From Tessaracoccus sp. (GTDB lineage Bacteria; Actinomycetota; Actinomycetes; Propionibacteriales; Propionibacteriaceae), in assembly GCF_016714275.1 (NCBI RefSeq), contig NZ_JADJNP010000004.1, positions 496,001-560,000 on the forward strand: a stretch of 64,000 bases of DNA, read 5' to 3'. Each line of letters opens with the position of its first letter. The first letter of the stretch is position 1. Of this stretch, positions 18,897-28,045 are shown one piece after another. Both the position numbers and the translations under genes were made by a program. The notes under the pieces were generated by a model that was given only the letters and a program-made list of their open reading frames with translations, had not been told where the DNA came from and did no database searches.

Positions 18897-19459
18897 GCGT
18901 CGACGAGCCCCGCATCGCCGCCGCGGTGCGCGAGATCCTGGCCGCCATCGGCGAGGATCCTGATCGGGATGGGCTGCAGGAGACCCCTGAGCGGGTCGCC
19001 CGCGCCTGGGGAGAGCTCGTCGGCGGTTACAGCGGCGACGTCGAGTCCCTGCTAGGCACCACGTTCGACATCGCGCACGACGAGATGGTGCTGGTGAAGG
19101 ACATCGAACTCGTCAGCCTGTGCGAGCATCACCTACTGCCGTTCACGGGTGTGGCGCACGTCGCCTACATCCCTTCGGCTGACGGTCGCGTGACGGGGCT
19201 GTCAAAGCTCGCCCGGCTCGTCGAGCTCTATGCGCGTCGGCTCCAGGTGCAGGAGCGGCTGACCTCTCAGATCGCCGACGCGCTCGTGCGGCATCTCGAT
19301 GCCCGCGGGGTCATGGTGGTCGTCGAGGCCGAGCACACCTGCATGACCATGCGCGGCGTCCGCAAGCCCGGCAGCAGCACCGTCACCTCCGCCGTCCGTG
19401 GCCAGTTGCGCGACGCCGCCACCCGCACTGAGGCGATGAGCCTGATCCTCGGCAGGTAG
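18893..19459 (+). CDS. folE: GTP cyclohydrolase I
   Basis: Converts GTP to dihydroneopterin triphosphate, the first step of folate synthesis. The 188-residue protein has the zinc and catalytic signatures SLCEHHLLPF and EAEHTCMTMRG. I choose the GTG at 18893, which overlaps the ftsH stop (GTGA). The frame is open further upstream, but that part is the ftsH tail read in another frame. It is followed at once by folP, folB and folK. Confidence 0.94.
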
Positions 19460-19465
19460 GTTCCG

Positions 19466-20269
19466 ATGACCGTGGTCATGGGGATCCTCAATGTCACCCC
19501 CGACTCTTTCTCCGACGGCGGCTCGTACCTTGATCCGGCGCTCGCCATCGCGCACGCGCGCGCCCTGGTGGCCGACGGCGCGGACATCATCGACGTCGGC
19601 GGCGAGTCGACGCGTCCCGGGGCAGAGCGCGTGTCGGTCGGGGACGAACTCGCGAGGGTCCTTCCTGTCGTCCGCGCGCTCGCCGCGGAGGGGGTCAGCG
19701 TCTCCGTCGACACCATGCGCGCGGAGGTCGCCGAGAAGGCGGTTGCTGCCGGCGCGGTCCTGATCAACGACGTCTCCGGTGGCCTCGCCGACCCCGCCCT
19801 CCTGCGCGTCGCGGCTGACTACGGCGTGGACGTCTGCCTGATGCACTGGCGCGGGCATTCGGCACACATGCAGGACGCCGCCGTCTACAACGACGTGGTG
19901 CGCAACGTCGCCGACGAGCTGCTCGCGCGCCGCGACGCGGCGCTCGCCGCGGGCGTGGCGGAGGACCGGATCATCCTCGACCCGGGGATCGGTTTCGCGA
20001 AGACCTGGGACCACAACTGGGAGCTGCTCGGCCACCTTGACCGGTTCGTCGGATTGGGGCACCGGGTGATCGTGGGGACCTCCCGCAAAGCCTTCCTCGG
20101 TGGCCTGCTCGACGGCCGCCCCGCAAAGGGGCGCGACGCCGCGACCGCAGCCCTCACCTTCTGGAGCGCGCTCCACGGCGTGTGGGCCGTCCGGACGCAC
20201 GAGGTCAGGATGCAGGCCGACGCCATCGCCGTCGCCTCCCGCCTCACCGTCCCGGACCTCGTGCGATAG
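19466..20269 (+). CDS. folP: Dihydropteroate synthase
   Basis: Joins 6-hydroxymethyl-dihydropterin pyrophosphate to p-aminobenzoate; it is the sulfonamide target. The 267 residues contain GILNVTPDSFSDGG, DVGGESTRPGAE, INDVSGG, DPGIGFAKT and the GTSRKAF motif near the C-terminus. It starts 6 nt after folE with a GGTAGG-like site. It is part of the folE-folP-folB-folK operon. Confidence 0.95.
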   Translation: MTVVMGILNVTPDSFSDGGSYLDPALAIAHARALVADGADIIDVGGESTRPGAERVSVGDELARVLPVVRALAAEGVSVSVDTMRAEVAEKAVAAGAVLINDVSGGLADPALLRVAADYGVDVCLMHWRGHSAHMQDAAVYNDVVRNVADELLARRDAALAAGVAEDRIILDPGIGFAKTWDHNWELLGHLDRFVGLGHRVIVGTSRKAFLGGLLDGRPAKGRDAATAALTFWSALHGVWAVRTHEVRMQADAIAVASRLTVPDLVR

Positions 20270-20298
20270 AGTCAAATCATCGGAGAAGGGAGCAGATC

Positions 20299-20649
20299 AT
20301 CGACCGCATCACGTTGACCGGCCTGACCGCGACCGGCTATCACGGGGTCTTCCCCGAGGAACGCAGGACCGGGCAGCCGTTCGTCGTCGACGTGGTCCTT
20401 GAGTTCCCTTTGGAGACGCGTTCCGACGCGCTTGCCGACACCGTCAGCTACGCAGATGTGGCCGACGATGTGGAGGCAATCGTCACCGGCGAGCCTCGAG
20501 ACTTGATCGAGACGGTTGCCGGCGAGATTGCGGACAGGTGCCTGCGGCATGGCAAGGTGGAGCGCGTCACGGTAACGGTGCACAAACCCCAGGCGCCGCT
20601 CAGCCAGAGCTTTGCGGACGTCTCGGTCACGATCAGTAGGAGTAAGTAA
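20299..20649 (+). CDS. folB: Dihydroneopterin aldolase, apparently without an ATG/GTG/TTG at the expected start
   Basis: Cleaves dihydroneopterin to 6-hydroxymethyl-dihydropterin. The protein (DRITLTGLTATGYHGVFPEE...) matches the FolB fold, with the YHGVFPEER active-site segment and a conserved Lys in HKPQAP. The start is odd. The expected first codon, 6 nt after a good GGGAG site (20288-20292), is ATC (20299). No ATG or GTG is in frame nearby, and the only alternative is TTG at 20314, which has no site and would trim five residues. Either AUC initiates, TTG is used, or the base is an error. The coordinates assume ATC, giving 116 codons. Confidence 0.85.
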   Translation: MDRITLTGLTATGYHGVFPEERRTGQPFVVDVVLEFPLETRSDALADTVSYADVADDVEAIVTGEPRDLIETVAGEIADRCLRHGKVERVTVTVHKPQAPLSQSFADVSVTISRSK

Positions 20650-21216
20650 GTGATGTCCAACGGCCCCTTCGAGATCGACGTCGACACGCTGGGCAATCTC
20701 CGCCCCATCTCAAAGGTCGTCCTGAGCCTCGGATCCAACCTGGGCGACTCGGCCACCATCCTGCAGGAGGCCGTCGAGTTTCTCGCCGACACCCCCGACC
20801 TGGCGCTGGTCGACGTCTCACCGGTGTACCAGACCACACCGATGGGCGGTCCGCCACAGGACGACTTCCTGAACCTCGTGGTGGTCGCGGAGACCACGCT
20901 GGAGCCGCTGACGATCCTCGATCGCTGCTCCGCCATCGAGCAGAACTTCGGCCGGACCCGCGAGATCCCGGACGGTCCGCGCACGCTCGACATCGACGTG
21001 ATCATGGTCGGCAAGCGCATCTCAGAGGGCGACATCGAGTTGCCGCACCCGCGGGCCCACGAGCGGGCGTTCGTGCTCGTCCCGTGGCTTGACATCGACC
21101 CGAACGGCGAGATCGCGGGCCAGGGCCCGATCGCCGAGCTCATCGACGAGGTGGACACTTCCCTGGTGAACCGCCGCGACGACATCGTCATCACCTTCAC
21201 CGGCACCGGCTTTTGA
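20650..21216 (+). CDS. folK: 6-hydroxymethyl-7,8-dihydropterin pyrophosphokinase
   Basis: Transfers pyrophosphate from ATP to hydroxymethyl-dihydropterin, the substrate of FolP. The 188-residue protein has LSLGSNLGD, VYQTTPMGG, the FGRTREIPDGPRTLDIDVI block and LPHPRAHERAFVL. It begins with GTG ATG; the GTG at 20650 lies 7 nt after AGGAG, and the ATG at 20653 is the alternative. The first 20 residues are an unusual extension before the family core. Confidence 0.94.
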   Translation: MMSNGPFEIDVDTLGNLRPISKVVLSLGSNLGDSATILQEAVEFLADTPDLALVDVSPVYQTTPMGGPPQDDFLNLVVVAETTLEPLTILDRCSAIEQNFGRTREIPDGPRTLDIDVIMVGKRISEGDIELPHPRAHERAFVLVPWLDIDPNGEIAGQGPIAELIDEVDTSLVNRRDDIVITFTGTGF

Positions 21217-21740
21217 GCGAGCGGCCAAAGCTCGGCCTGACCACCGCGCGGCAGGCCGTAGTTGCGGTCCTTGCGGGCGCGGCCGTCAGCGGCATGATCC
21301 TGCTCGGATTCGAGACGGTGGGAGGGTTCCCACCAGTAGTGCCGTGGTCGGTGCCCATCTTGCTCGTGCTGCTCGCGGCTGCCGTGGTCGTCTATCGTCG
21401 GTCGCTGCCGAAGCGGCGCAAGGAGCACAAGCTGGGCCCGCAGGAAGGGCTCGCGGCGGTCGCCATCGCCAAGGCGATGATTGTGACGGGCGCCGTCCTC
21501 GCGGGCGGGCACGTCGTCTACGTGATGCGCTACATCACCCGGTTCGATGCACCCTTGCCTTCGGCGCGCGTGATCCAGGGGGCAGCGACGATCGTCGCGG
21601 CCCTTCTCCTGGCCGGAGCGGGCGCGCTGCTGGAGCGCGCGTGCGTCGTCCACGATGGCGACGACGATGACGACACGCCAGGGGGTCCCGGCGAGCCCGG
21701 CGAGGGCACCACCGGCCGCGGCCACCCCACGGCCGCCTGA
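21213..21740 (+). CDS. DUF3180 membrane protein
   Basis: A 175-residue protein with four membrane segments (about 13-33, 43-62, 82-105 and 115-140) and a Gly/Asp-rich hydrophilic tail. It matches the DUF3180 family found after folK in many actinobacteria; its function is unknown. It starts at TTG, overlapping the folK stop (TTGA), so it is translated with the folate operon. Confidence 0.75.
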   Translation: MSERPKLGLTTARQAVVAVLAGAAVSGMILLGFETVGGFPPVVPWSVPILLVLLAAAVVVYRRSLPKRRKEHKLGPQEGLAAVAIAKAMIVTGAVLAGGHVVYVMRYITRFDAPLPSARVIQGAATIVAALLLAGAGALLERACVVHDGDDDDDTPGGPGEPGEGTTGRGHPTAA

Positions 21741-21787
21741 ATGCCGGACACGCCGCTTCCGACACGGCGTGTCGCGCGGGCAGGCAC

Positions 21788-21793
21788 TACAAT
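21788..21793 (+). promoter_or_regulatory. -10 element (leaderless start at 21801)
   Basis: TACAAT ends 7 nt before the ATG at 21801. It predicts a separate leaderless transcript for the gene at 21801-22409. Confidence 0.55.
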
Positions 21794-21800
21794 CCGCGGC

Positions 21801-22409
21801 ATGGCTGGACGTCGCGCTGCATCGAAATCTTCTGAACGTACGATCGCGCTCGCGATCCTTGTCGTGGGCACCGTCGCGTCGCTCGCATCACTTCTCGGCG
21901 GCGTGTGGGTGGTCCGCGCGGGCGTCGTCGTCGCCGTCGCCATGGCGATCGCCGCGTTCTGGTTCGCCGTGCGGGAGCTGGCCGCCGAGCGCGCCCGCCA
22001 CGCCGCGGAGATGAAGCATGAGGTGACGCTCCGCGCACGGCAGGCGTCGCGCTTCCACGAGGAGTCGGTCGCCATGATCGGCCGCTTCAACGCACGCGCC
22101 GAGAACCTCCAGGCCGTCATCGCCAAGCTGCGGGGCCAGCTGGGCGCCGCCAAGAGCGAGCTGTCCGCAATGCGTGGCAACGCCGTGTGGCTCCGAGCCG
22201 AGGTCGCCGAGCGCCAGGCCCGCATCGACCAGCTTGAGGCTCGGATCGCGGAACTCGAGGCGGAGGAGACCACCAACATCCTCACTCTGCCGCGCAACGC
22301 GATGAGCCCAAGCATCGAGGACATCTGGGGCGACGACGAACACCCCACCATGGTCGACCTCGCGAAGCTGAACCTCGACGAGCTTCCCGACCTCCGCATT
22401 CGCGCCTGA
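21801..22409 (+). CDS. Membrane protein with cytoplasmic coiled coil, unknown function
   Basis: A 202-residue protein with two adjacent membrane segments (about 13-32 and 36-54), then a long charged helix (about 58-160) rich in Glu, Arg and Ala heptads, and an acidic C-terminal tail. Without a recognised domain it may be a scaffold or envelope protein. It follows the folate operon in the same orientation but has its own predicted -10. A terminator follows directly. Confidence 0.7.
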   Translation: MAGRRAASKSSERTIALAILVVGTVASLASLLGGVWVVRAGVVVAVAMAIAAFWFAVRELAAERARHAAEMKHEVTLRARQASRFHEESVAMIGRFNARAENLQAVIAKLRGQLGAAKSELSAMRGNAVWLRAEVAERQARIDQLEARIAELEAEETTNILTLPRNAMSPSIEDIWGDDEHPTMVDLAKLNLDELPDLRIRA

Positions 22410-22425
22410 GCGACCCACAACCACG

Positions 22426-22450
22426 AACCCCCGGCCCTGTGCCGGGGGTT
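22426..22450. terminator. Bidirectional terminator
   Basis: A perfect 10-bp GC-rich stem AACCCCCGGC/GCCGGGGGTT with loop CCTGT lies between two convergent genes and can serve both. Confidence 0.8.
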
Positions 22451-22459
22451 CCGCGTTCT

Positions 22460-23566
22460 CTACTTGTCCGCGTCCCCGACCGTGTACCCCAGGCTGGCGA
22501 CGACGTCGGGCAGCTGACCAAGACGCACGCCGGCCAGCGCGGGGCCGAGGGCGGAGAGGTTGGCGAACGACGGCGTGCGCAGGCCCACACGCCAGGGCGT
22601 CTGTCCGCCGCGAGAGACCATGTGGCACGACGCGACGCCCCACGGCGCCTCGATGTCGGTGACGTGTTCGCCCTCCGGGACCTTCAGGCGGCGGGAGAGG
22701 CGCGTCGACACCTCACCCGGCGTCGTCGCCGCCAGGGAGCGCGCCGCGCGCACCATGTCCGCGGAGGTGACCAGTTCGTCGATCAGGACGCCCAGGCGTG
22801 ACTCGGCGTCTCCCGCCCGCCGCAGAGGCGCGGGATGGAAGACCCGGCCGTAGGTGAGGTAGCCAGTGACCCGGCGGTCGAGGTCAAGGCCGGCGGCGCG
22901 CGCGACGGGGCCGGAGAGCCCGTAACCCAGGCAGGCGTCGCGGTCGAGGACGGCCAGGCCGCGGAACCGCTCTGTGGCGGCGAGCTTCCTTCTGAGGGCG
23001 TCGGCGAGGCGGGCGACGTCATCGAGCACCGGGTCCAGCGCCTCCAGCCAGCCGTTGGGGGCGTCCGAGGCGAGACCTCCGACGCGGTTCAGCATGGGAT
23101 GGATCCGGTTGCCCGCCCAGGCGAGGAGTCGCCCACGGATGGCCTCGACGGTGTCCCACAATCCGACCGCAGGGTCGGGTGCGAGGTAACTGAGAAACGA
23201 GAGGTGGCTGTGGATGCGCGCGAGTTCGGCGAGGAGGGTTCGCAGCAGCGTGGCGCGGGGTGGGGGAGTAAGGCGCATGGCATTGTCCAGCGTCAGCGCG
23301 AGACCGAGTTCGCCACTAAACGCGGCGAGCCAATCATGTCGGTCCGCCAGCATGATCATGGAGCGGTAATCGCGAACCTCGAAGAGCTTCTCGGCGCCGC
23401 GATGACCATATCCGCTCGTAACGTCAGCCGTGACGATCTCGTCGCCGTCGATCTCAGCGTGAATACTAATGAGCGAGATGCTGCTGGGATGGCGGGGTCC
23501 GAGAGAGATCGGTTCGTGTCCGGGAAGGGACAAACCCCCTACGGTTAATATGCGTAGATTCAACAT
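22460..23566 (-). CDS. Orphan NuoD-like (complex I 49-kDa/hydrogenase large-subunit family) protein
   Basis: A 368-residue protein with the N-terminal NuoD-type motif LGPRHPSS (canonical GPQHPS), followed by SGYGHRGAEKLFE, IMLADRHDW, ARIHSHLSFL and the RVGGL segment, all aligned in order with complex I subunit D. It lacks the paired CxxC motifs that bind NiFe in hydrogenases. No other nuo gene is in this window; its neighbours are lsr2 and the terminator of a membrane gene. The start at 23566 has CCGAGAG upstream. It may be a solitary subunit of a small membrane redox complex or a repurposed relic; the length is slightly short of NuoD. Confidence 0.7.
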   Translation of the reverse strand: MLNLRILTVGGLSLPGHEPISLGPRHPSSISLISIHAEIDGDEIVTADVTSGYGHRGAEKLFEVRDYRSMIMLADRHDWLAAFSGELGLALTLDNAMRLTPPPRATLLRTLLAELARIHSHLSFLSYLAPDPAVGLWDTVEAIRGRLLAWAGNRIHPMLNRVGGLASDAPNGWLEALDPVLDDVARLADALRRKLAATERFRGLAVLDRDACLGYGLSGPVARAAGLDLDRRVTGYLTYGRVFHPAPLRRAGDAESRLGVLIDELVTSADMVRAARSLAATTPGEVSTRLSRRLKVPEGEHVTDIEAPWGVASCHMVSRGGQTPWRVGLRTPSFANLSALGPALAGVRLGQLPDVVASLGYTVGDADK

Positions 23567-23736
23567 GTTTCTCTCGGAAGCGGCCAATCTCACTTCGGTC
23601 AGGGCTGCCATCTGGCGCATGCCCGAGGCACGTTCGAGCCCGGCAAAGTAAGGGGCCGCTTCTCTCTTGTTATTTGACCAACGGTGAATGTATGGTTCAC
23701 ATGATAGCTCTCAACGATATCTAGAAGGAGTCCCCT

Positions 23737-24063
23737 GTGGCACGAGAGATCCGCGTCATTCTTACCGACGACATCGACGGTAGCGCCGACGCACGCGCCG
23801 TCGAGTTCTCGCTCGACAAGGCGGAGTACACGATCGATCTCAGCGACGCGAACGTCGCCAAGCTCGAGGCCGCGCTTGCCCCGTTCATCGCAAAGGCGGA
23901 GCGTGTCGGCCGGCGCAAGGCGTCCTCGGGGCGCAAGGCCGCGCGCTCCCCGAAGGGCGGCCTCGCCGAGATCCGCACCTGGGCCCGCGACAACGGCTAC
24001 GAGGTTTCCGACCGTGGCCGCATCCCGGCCAACGTGATGGAGGCCTACGAGGCCGCCAACTGA
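23737..24063 (+). CDS. lsr2: Lsr2 nucleoid-associated xenogeneic silencer
   Basis: An actinobacterial H-NS functional analogue that bridges AT-rich DNA. The 108-residue protein has the N-terminal dimerisation domain (to about residue 60, including DDIDGS) and a C-terminal DNA-binding domain with the AT-hook-like RGR (VSDRGRIP). It starts at GTG 23737 behind AGAAGGAG. The region upstream (about 23640-23730) is AT-rich for this genome and may be a target for autoregulation. A strong terminator follows. Confidence 0.96.
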   Translation: MAREIRVILTDDIDGSADARAVEFSLDKAEYTIDLSDANVAKLEAALAPFIAKAERVGRRKASSGRKAARSPKGGLAEIRTWARDNGYEVSDRGRIPANVMEAYEAAN

Positions 24064-24072
24064 GCCACGTCG

Positions 24073-24110
24073 AAGCCGGCGGGGTGCGAGAGCACCCCGC
24101 CGGCTTTTTT
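24073..24110 (+). terminator. Rho-independent terminator of lsr2
   Basis: A 15-bp perfect stem starting AAGCCGGCGGGG, loop GAGA, then TTTTTT. Confidence 0.92.
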
Positions 24111-24220
24111 CGTGTTCTCGCTCGGTGAACCATGGATCGGGTTGGTTTGGCCAGTCGTTAGTAAGATCGGAAGAAGTTGCCGACGCGGTGTCGTCGATGC
24201 AACAAGGAGGGAAGTTAGTT

Positions 24221-26716
24221 ATGTTCGAACGGTTCACCGACCGGGCGCGGCGCGTGATCGTCCTGGCTCAGGACGAGGCGAAGCTGCTCAACCACAACTT
24301 CATCGGCACCGAGCACATCTTGCTCGGGCTCATTCACGAGGGTGAGGGCGTGGCCGCCAAGGCGCTGGAGTCGCTCGGCATCGCGCTGGAGGCCGTGCGG
24401 GCACAGGTCGAGGAGATCATCGGCCAGGGCCAGCAGGTCCCGACGGGTCACATCCCGTTCACCCCGCGCGCGAAGAAGGTGTTGGAGCTGTCGCTCCGCG
24501 AGGCGCTGCAGATGAATCACAGCTACATCGGCACCGAGCACATCCTGCTCGGGCTCATCCGCGAGGGTGAGGGTGTCGCCGCGCAGGTGCTGATCAAGCT
24601 CGGCGCGGATCTCAGCCGCGTCCGCAGCACCGTGCTCCAGCTCATCACCGGCTACCAGGGCCGCGAGGCCTCGATGTCCGGTGCCCCCGAGACCGGGCCT
24701 GAGAAGGCCACGTCCCAGATCCTCGACCAGTTCGGCCGCAACCTGACGCAGGCCGCTCGCGACAACCTGCTCGACCCGGTCATCGGGCGCACGCAGGAGA
24801 TCGAGCGCGTCATGACCGTGCTCAGCCGCCGCACCAAGAACAACCCGGTGCTGATCGGCGAGCCCGGCGTCGGCAAGACAGCTGTCGTCGAGGGCCTTTC
24901 GCAAGCGATCGTGCGCGGCGACGTGCCCGAGACCTTGCGCGACAAGCAGATCTACACGCTCGATCTCGGCGCGCTTGTCGCGGGCTCCCGCTACCGCGGC
25001 GACTTCGAGGAGCGCTTGAAGAAGGTGCTGAAGGAGATCAAGACCCGCGGCGACATCATGCTGTTCATCGACGAGATCCACACCCTCGTCGGGGCCGGCG
25101 CCGCGGAGGGCGCGATCGACGCCGCCAGCATCCTGAAGCCGATGCTGGCGCGTGGCGAGCTGCAGACCATCGGTGCGACGACGCTGGACGAGTACCGCAA
25201 GCACATCGAGAAGGACGCGGCTCTCGAGCGCCGCTTCCAGCCGATCCAGGTGGCCGAACCGTCGGTCGCCATGACGATCGACATCCTCAAGGGCCTGCGC
25301 GACCGCTACGAGGCGCACCACAGGATCACCATCACCGACGAGGCCCTCTCGGCCGCTGCGACGATGGCGGATCGCTACATCCAGGATCGGTTCCTGCCTG
25401 ACAAGGCCATCGACCTGATCGACGAGGCGGGTGCGCGACTGCGCATTCAGCGCATGACCGCTCCGCCGGATCTGCGGGAGTTCGACGAGGCCCTCGCGGC
25501 CAACAAGCTCCAGAAGGACGCGGCTATCGACGCGCAGGACTTCGAGCGCGCCGCGCGCCTTCGGGACGAGGAGCAGAAGCTCCGCGCGCAGCGGGCCGAG
25601 CGCGAGGAGGCCTGGAAGCAGGGCGATTCCGACCTGCCCGCCGTCGTCGGCGAGGAAGAGATCGCCGTCGTGCTCTCCGGCTCGACCGGCATCCCGGTGT
25701 TCAAGCTCACCGAGGAGGAGTCGCAGCGGCTGCTCCGCATGGAGGCCGAGCTCGGCAAGCGTTACATCGGCCAGGAGGATGCCGTCAAGGCGCTCTCGCG
25801 CTCGATCCGCCGCACGCGTGCGGGTCTGAAGGACCCGAAGCGCCCCAGCGGCTCGTTCATCTTCGCCGGCCCGTCTGGCGTTGGAAAGACCGAGTTGACG
25901 AAGGCGCTCACCGAGTTCCTGTTCGGGGACGAGGACGCGCTGATCACGCTGGATATGAGCGAATACTCGGAGAAACACACCGCTTCCCGGATGTTCGGCT
26001 CCCCGCCCGGATATGTCGGCTACGAGGAGGGTGGCCAGCTGACCGAGAAGGTGCGCCGCAAGCCGTTCTCGGTGGTGCTGTTCGACGAGATCGAGAAGGC
26101 GCATCCCGACATCTTCAATTCGCTGCTGCAGATCCTGGACGAGGGTCGGTTGACCGACGCCCAGGGCCGGGTCGTGGACTTCAAGAACACGGTGATCGTG
26201 ATGACGACGAACCTCGGCACCCGCGATATCTCGAAGTCGGTGAACCTCGGATTCTCGCGTGCGGGAGATGAGGCGTCGAGCTACGAGAAGATGAAGGCAA
26301 AGGTGTCGGATGAGCTGAAGCAGCACTTCCGCCCCGAGTTCCTGAACCGTGTCGATGAGATCGTCGTTTTCCACCAGCTGTCGCAGGCGGATATCGAGCG
26401 GATCGTGGACCTGATGGTCGCCCAGATCGAGGGCCGGCTCAAGGACAAGGACATGGGCATCGAGCTCACGCCTGCCGCGAAGACGCTCATCGCCAAGCGT
26501 GGTTTCGATCCCGTGCTCGGTGCGCGGCCGCTGCGCCGTGCGCTCCAGCGCGACATCGAGGACATCCTCGCGGAGAAGATCCTCTTCGGGGAACTCTCTG
26601 CCGGGCAGATCGTCCTGGTCGACGTCGCCGAGGAGGGCTCGGAGCTGCCTTTCCGGTTCACCGGCGTCGCGAAGGCGGACGCCCTCGCGCTGACCCCGGC
26701 GGTCGACAACGGCTGA
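24221..26716 (+). CDS. clpC: ATP-dependent Clp protease ATP-binding subunit ClpC
   Basis: A Hsp100 unfoldase feeding the ClpP protease. The 831 residues show two Clp N-terminal repeats (each with NHNF/NHSYIGTEHILLGL), AAA1 with GEPGVGKT (about 214-221), a coiled middle/UVR region near 415-470, and AAA2 with GPSGVGKT (about 550-557). The ATG at 24221 follows AAGGAGGG. The gene is monocistronic between the lsr2 terminator and a possible downstream partner at 26725. No repressor site is clear in the 110-bp leader. Confidence 0.96.
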   Translation: MFERFTDRARRVIVLAQDEAKLLNHNFIGTEHILLGLIHEGEGVAAKALESLGIALEAVRAQVEEIIGQGQQVPTGHIPFTPRAKKVLELSLREALQMNHSYIGTEHILLGLIREGEGVAAQVLIKLGADLSRVRSTVLQLITGYQGREASMSGAPETGPEKATSQILDQFGRNLTQAARDNLLDPVIGRTQEIERVMTVLSRRTKNNPVLIGEPGVGKTAVVEGLSQAIVRGDVPETLRDKQIYTLDLGALVAGSRYRGDFEERLKKVLKEIKTRGDIMLFIDEIHTLVGAGAAEGAIDAASILKPMLARGELQTIGATTLDEYRKHIEKDAALERRFQPIQVAEPSVAMTIDILKGLRDRYEAHHRITITDEALSAAATMADRYIQDRFLPDKAIDLIDEAGARLRIQRMTAPPDLREFDEALAANKLQKDAAIDAQDFERAARLRDEEQKLRAQRAEREEAWKQGDSDLPAVVGEEEIAVVLSGSTGIPVFKLTEEESQRLLRMEAELGKRYIGQEDAVKALSRSIRRTRAGLKDPKRPSGSFIFAGPSGVGKTELTKALTEFLFGDEDALITLDMSEYSEKHTASRMFGSPPGYVGYEEGGQLTEKVRRKPFSVVLFDEIEKAHPDIFNSLLQILDEGRLTDAQGRVVDFKNTVIVMTTNLGTRDISKSVNLGFSRAGDEASSYEKMKAKVSDELKQHFRPEFLNRVDEIVVFHQLSQADIERIVDLMVAQIEGRLKDKDMGIELTPAAKTLIAKRGFDPVLGARPLRRALQRDIEDILAEKILFGELSAGQIVLVDVAEEGSELPFRFTGVAKADALALTPAVDNG

Positions 26717-26724
26717 CCGGTACC

Positions 26725-27375
26725 GTGCTGGACTTCCTTCGCGGAACCTATGGACGGGCACTCACCCCCGCCGCGCGTTTGCTCGCCGCGGCGGGGGTGA
26801 CCCCTGTTCAGGTCACCGTCGTCGGCACGGCCGGCGTGGTCGCCGCGTCGCTGACGCTCTTGCCCCTAGGGCACTTCCTCGCGGGCGCTATCGTCATCGC
26901 GGTTTTCCTGCTGGGCGACGGCATCGACGGCACCCTTGCCCGGGTCACGGGCAGGGAGAGTAGCTTCGGGGCCTTTCTGGACTCCACCCTTGACCGTGCC
27001 GCGGACGCCGCCGTGTTCTCGGGCCTCGCCCTCTGGGCAGCGGGAGGAGGCCCCGCGCCGGGTGTTGGCGTGGACGTCACCGGCGTCGTCAACAGGCCCG
27101 AGATCCTCTGGCTGACGCTGGCGTGCCTGGTCTTCGGGTTTCTGGTCTCCTACGCGCGAGCCCGCGCGGAGGCCGTGGGCGTCGACGCCTCTGTGGGGCT
27201 GTTCGAGCGCACGGACCGGCTGGTCGGAGCCCTCCTTGGCGTCCTCGCCGTCGGCCTTGGTGCCCCTGTCTGGGTGCTGAGCCTCGCGCTGGCCGTCGTC
27301 GCCGTCGGGAGCGCGTTCACGGTCGCCCAGCGTGTCCACGCGGCCTGGATGGGTTTCCGCGCTCGCGCTGATTGA
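26725..27375 (+). CDS. CDP-alcohol phosphatidyltransferase
   Basis: A membrane enzyme that joins a CDP-diacylglycerol to an alcohol such as inositol phosphate or glycerol phosphate. The 216-residue protein has the full family motif DGIDGTLAR...G...D...D (DGxxAR-x8-G-x3-D-x3-D) near 70-95 and about six membrane segments. The substrate cannot be told; the phosphatidylinositol-phosphate synthase PgsA1 is likely in actinobacteria, though its usual neighbours are absent. It starts at GTG 8 nt after clpC. Confidence 0.85.
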   Translation: MLDFLRGTYGRALTPAARLLAAAGVTPVQVTVVGTAGVVAASLTLLPLGHFLAGAIVIAVFLLGDGIDGTLARVTGRESSFGAFLDSTLDRAADAAVFSGLALWAAGGGPAPGVGVDVTGVVNRPEILWLTLACLVFGFLVSYARARAEAVGVDASVGLFERTDRLVGALLGVLAVGLGAPVWVLSLALAVVAVGSAFTVAQRVHAAWMGFRARAD

Positions 27376-27379
27376 GGAG

Positions 27380-27976
27380 TCAGGCGGCGCGGCGGCGGGT
27401 GGCGTCGACGATTGCGCGGGTCGCTGCGGCGGTGGCTGCCGTGACCTCGTCGAGGGGGAGACCGCCGTTCAGCTGCTGGAAGGCAGCGCCGAGGAGGCCA
27501 AGGGTGAGGGACGACTGAATTCGCGCCGAGTTGGCGTCGCCCGTGAGCTGGAGCCAGGCGTCGCCGAGCGGGTGGCGCATGATGTTGTGCGCGTGGTCGG
27601 CCAGGTCCTGCATCGCGGAGGAGGTGGGCGCCTCGCGGGCCATGGTGATGAACCATCCGTGCCCGGTGAGGAAGGCCTGCCGGATGTTGACGCGGACCCA
27701 CTCGACGACGCGGTCGCCGGGATCGTCCAACGGCGCGAGCGCTGTCGTGACCGCTCGCTCCCAATCGGGCAGGTACCGCTCGAGGACGAGCACACGCAGG
27801 TCATCGACACTGTCGACATAACGGTAGATCGAGTTACGGGCGATCCCCGCCGCGGCACTCACAACCCCGGCGGTGAGGGGCTCGCCGGCGCGGAGGATGC
27901 GCTCGCTGGCATCGACCAGCGCGGCGAGGACGTTCTCGCGGTGTTCGGCGATCGTTGCGGCGGCGATCTTGGGCAT
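27380..27976 (-). CDS. TetR-family transcriptional regulator
   Basis: A 198-residue regulator with an N-terminal helix-turn-helix (LTAGVVSAAAGIARNSIYRYVDS, about 34-56) and an all-helical ligand domain of the TetR_C type. The gene lies downstream of thiQ on the same strand. The perfect dyad at 28046-28070 lies in its upstream region and is the likely autoregulatory operator. Its targets and ligand are unknown. Confidence 0.88.
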   Translation of the reverse strand: MPKIAAATIAEHRENVLAALVDASERILRAGEPLTAGVVSAAAGIARNSIYRYVDSVDDLRVLVLERYLPDWERAVTTALAPLDDPGDRVVEWVRVNIRQAFLTGHGWFITMAREAPTSSAMQDLADHAHNIMRHPLGDAWLQLTGDANSARIQSSLTLGLLGAAFQQLNGGLPLDEVTAATAAATRAIVDATRRRAA

Positions 27977-28045
27977 GAGGCCATTCTCGCATCGACAACG
28001 CCTGGATCGTAGACGTCCCGCGGCTGGTCGACGGCGGTTGCGGAC

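Noticed and set aside
24111..24220. Heat-shock or ClgR-type operator before clpC
   Set aside because: CCGACGCGGTGTCG is only loosely similar to the site I recall; no clear dyad, so not called.
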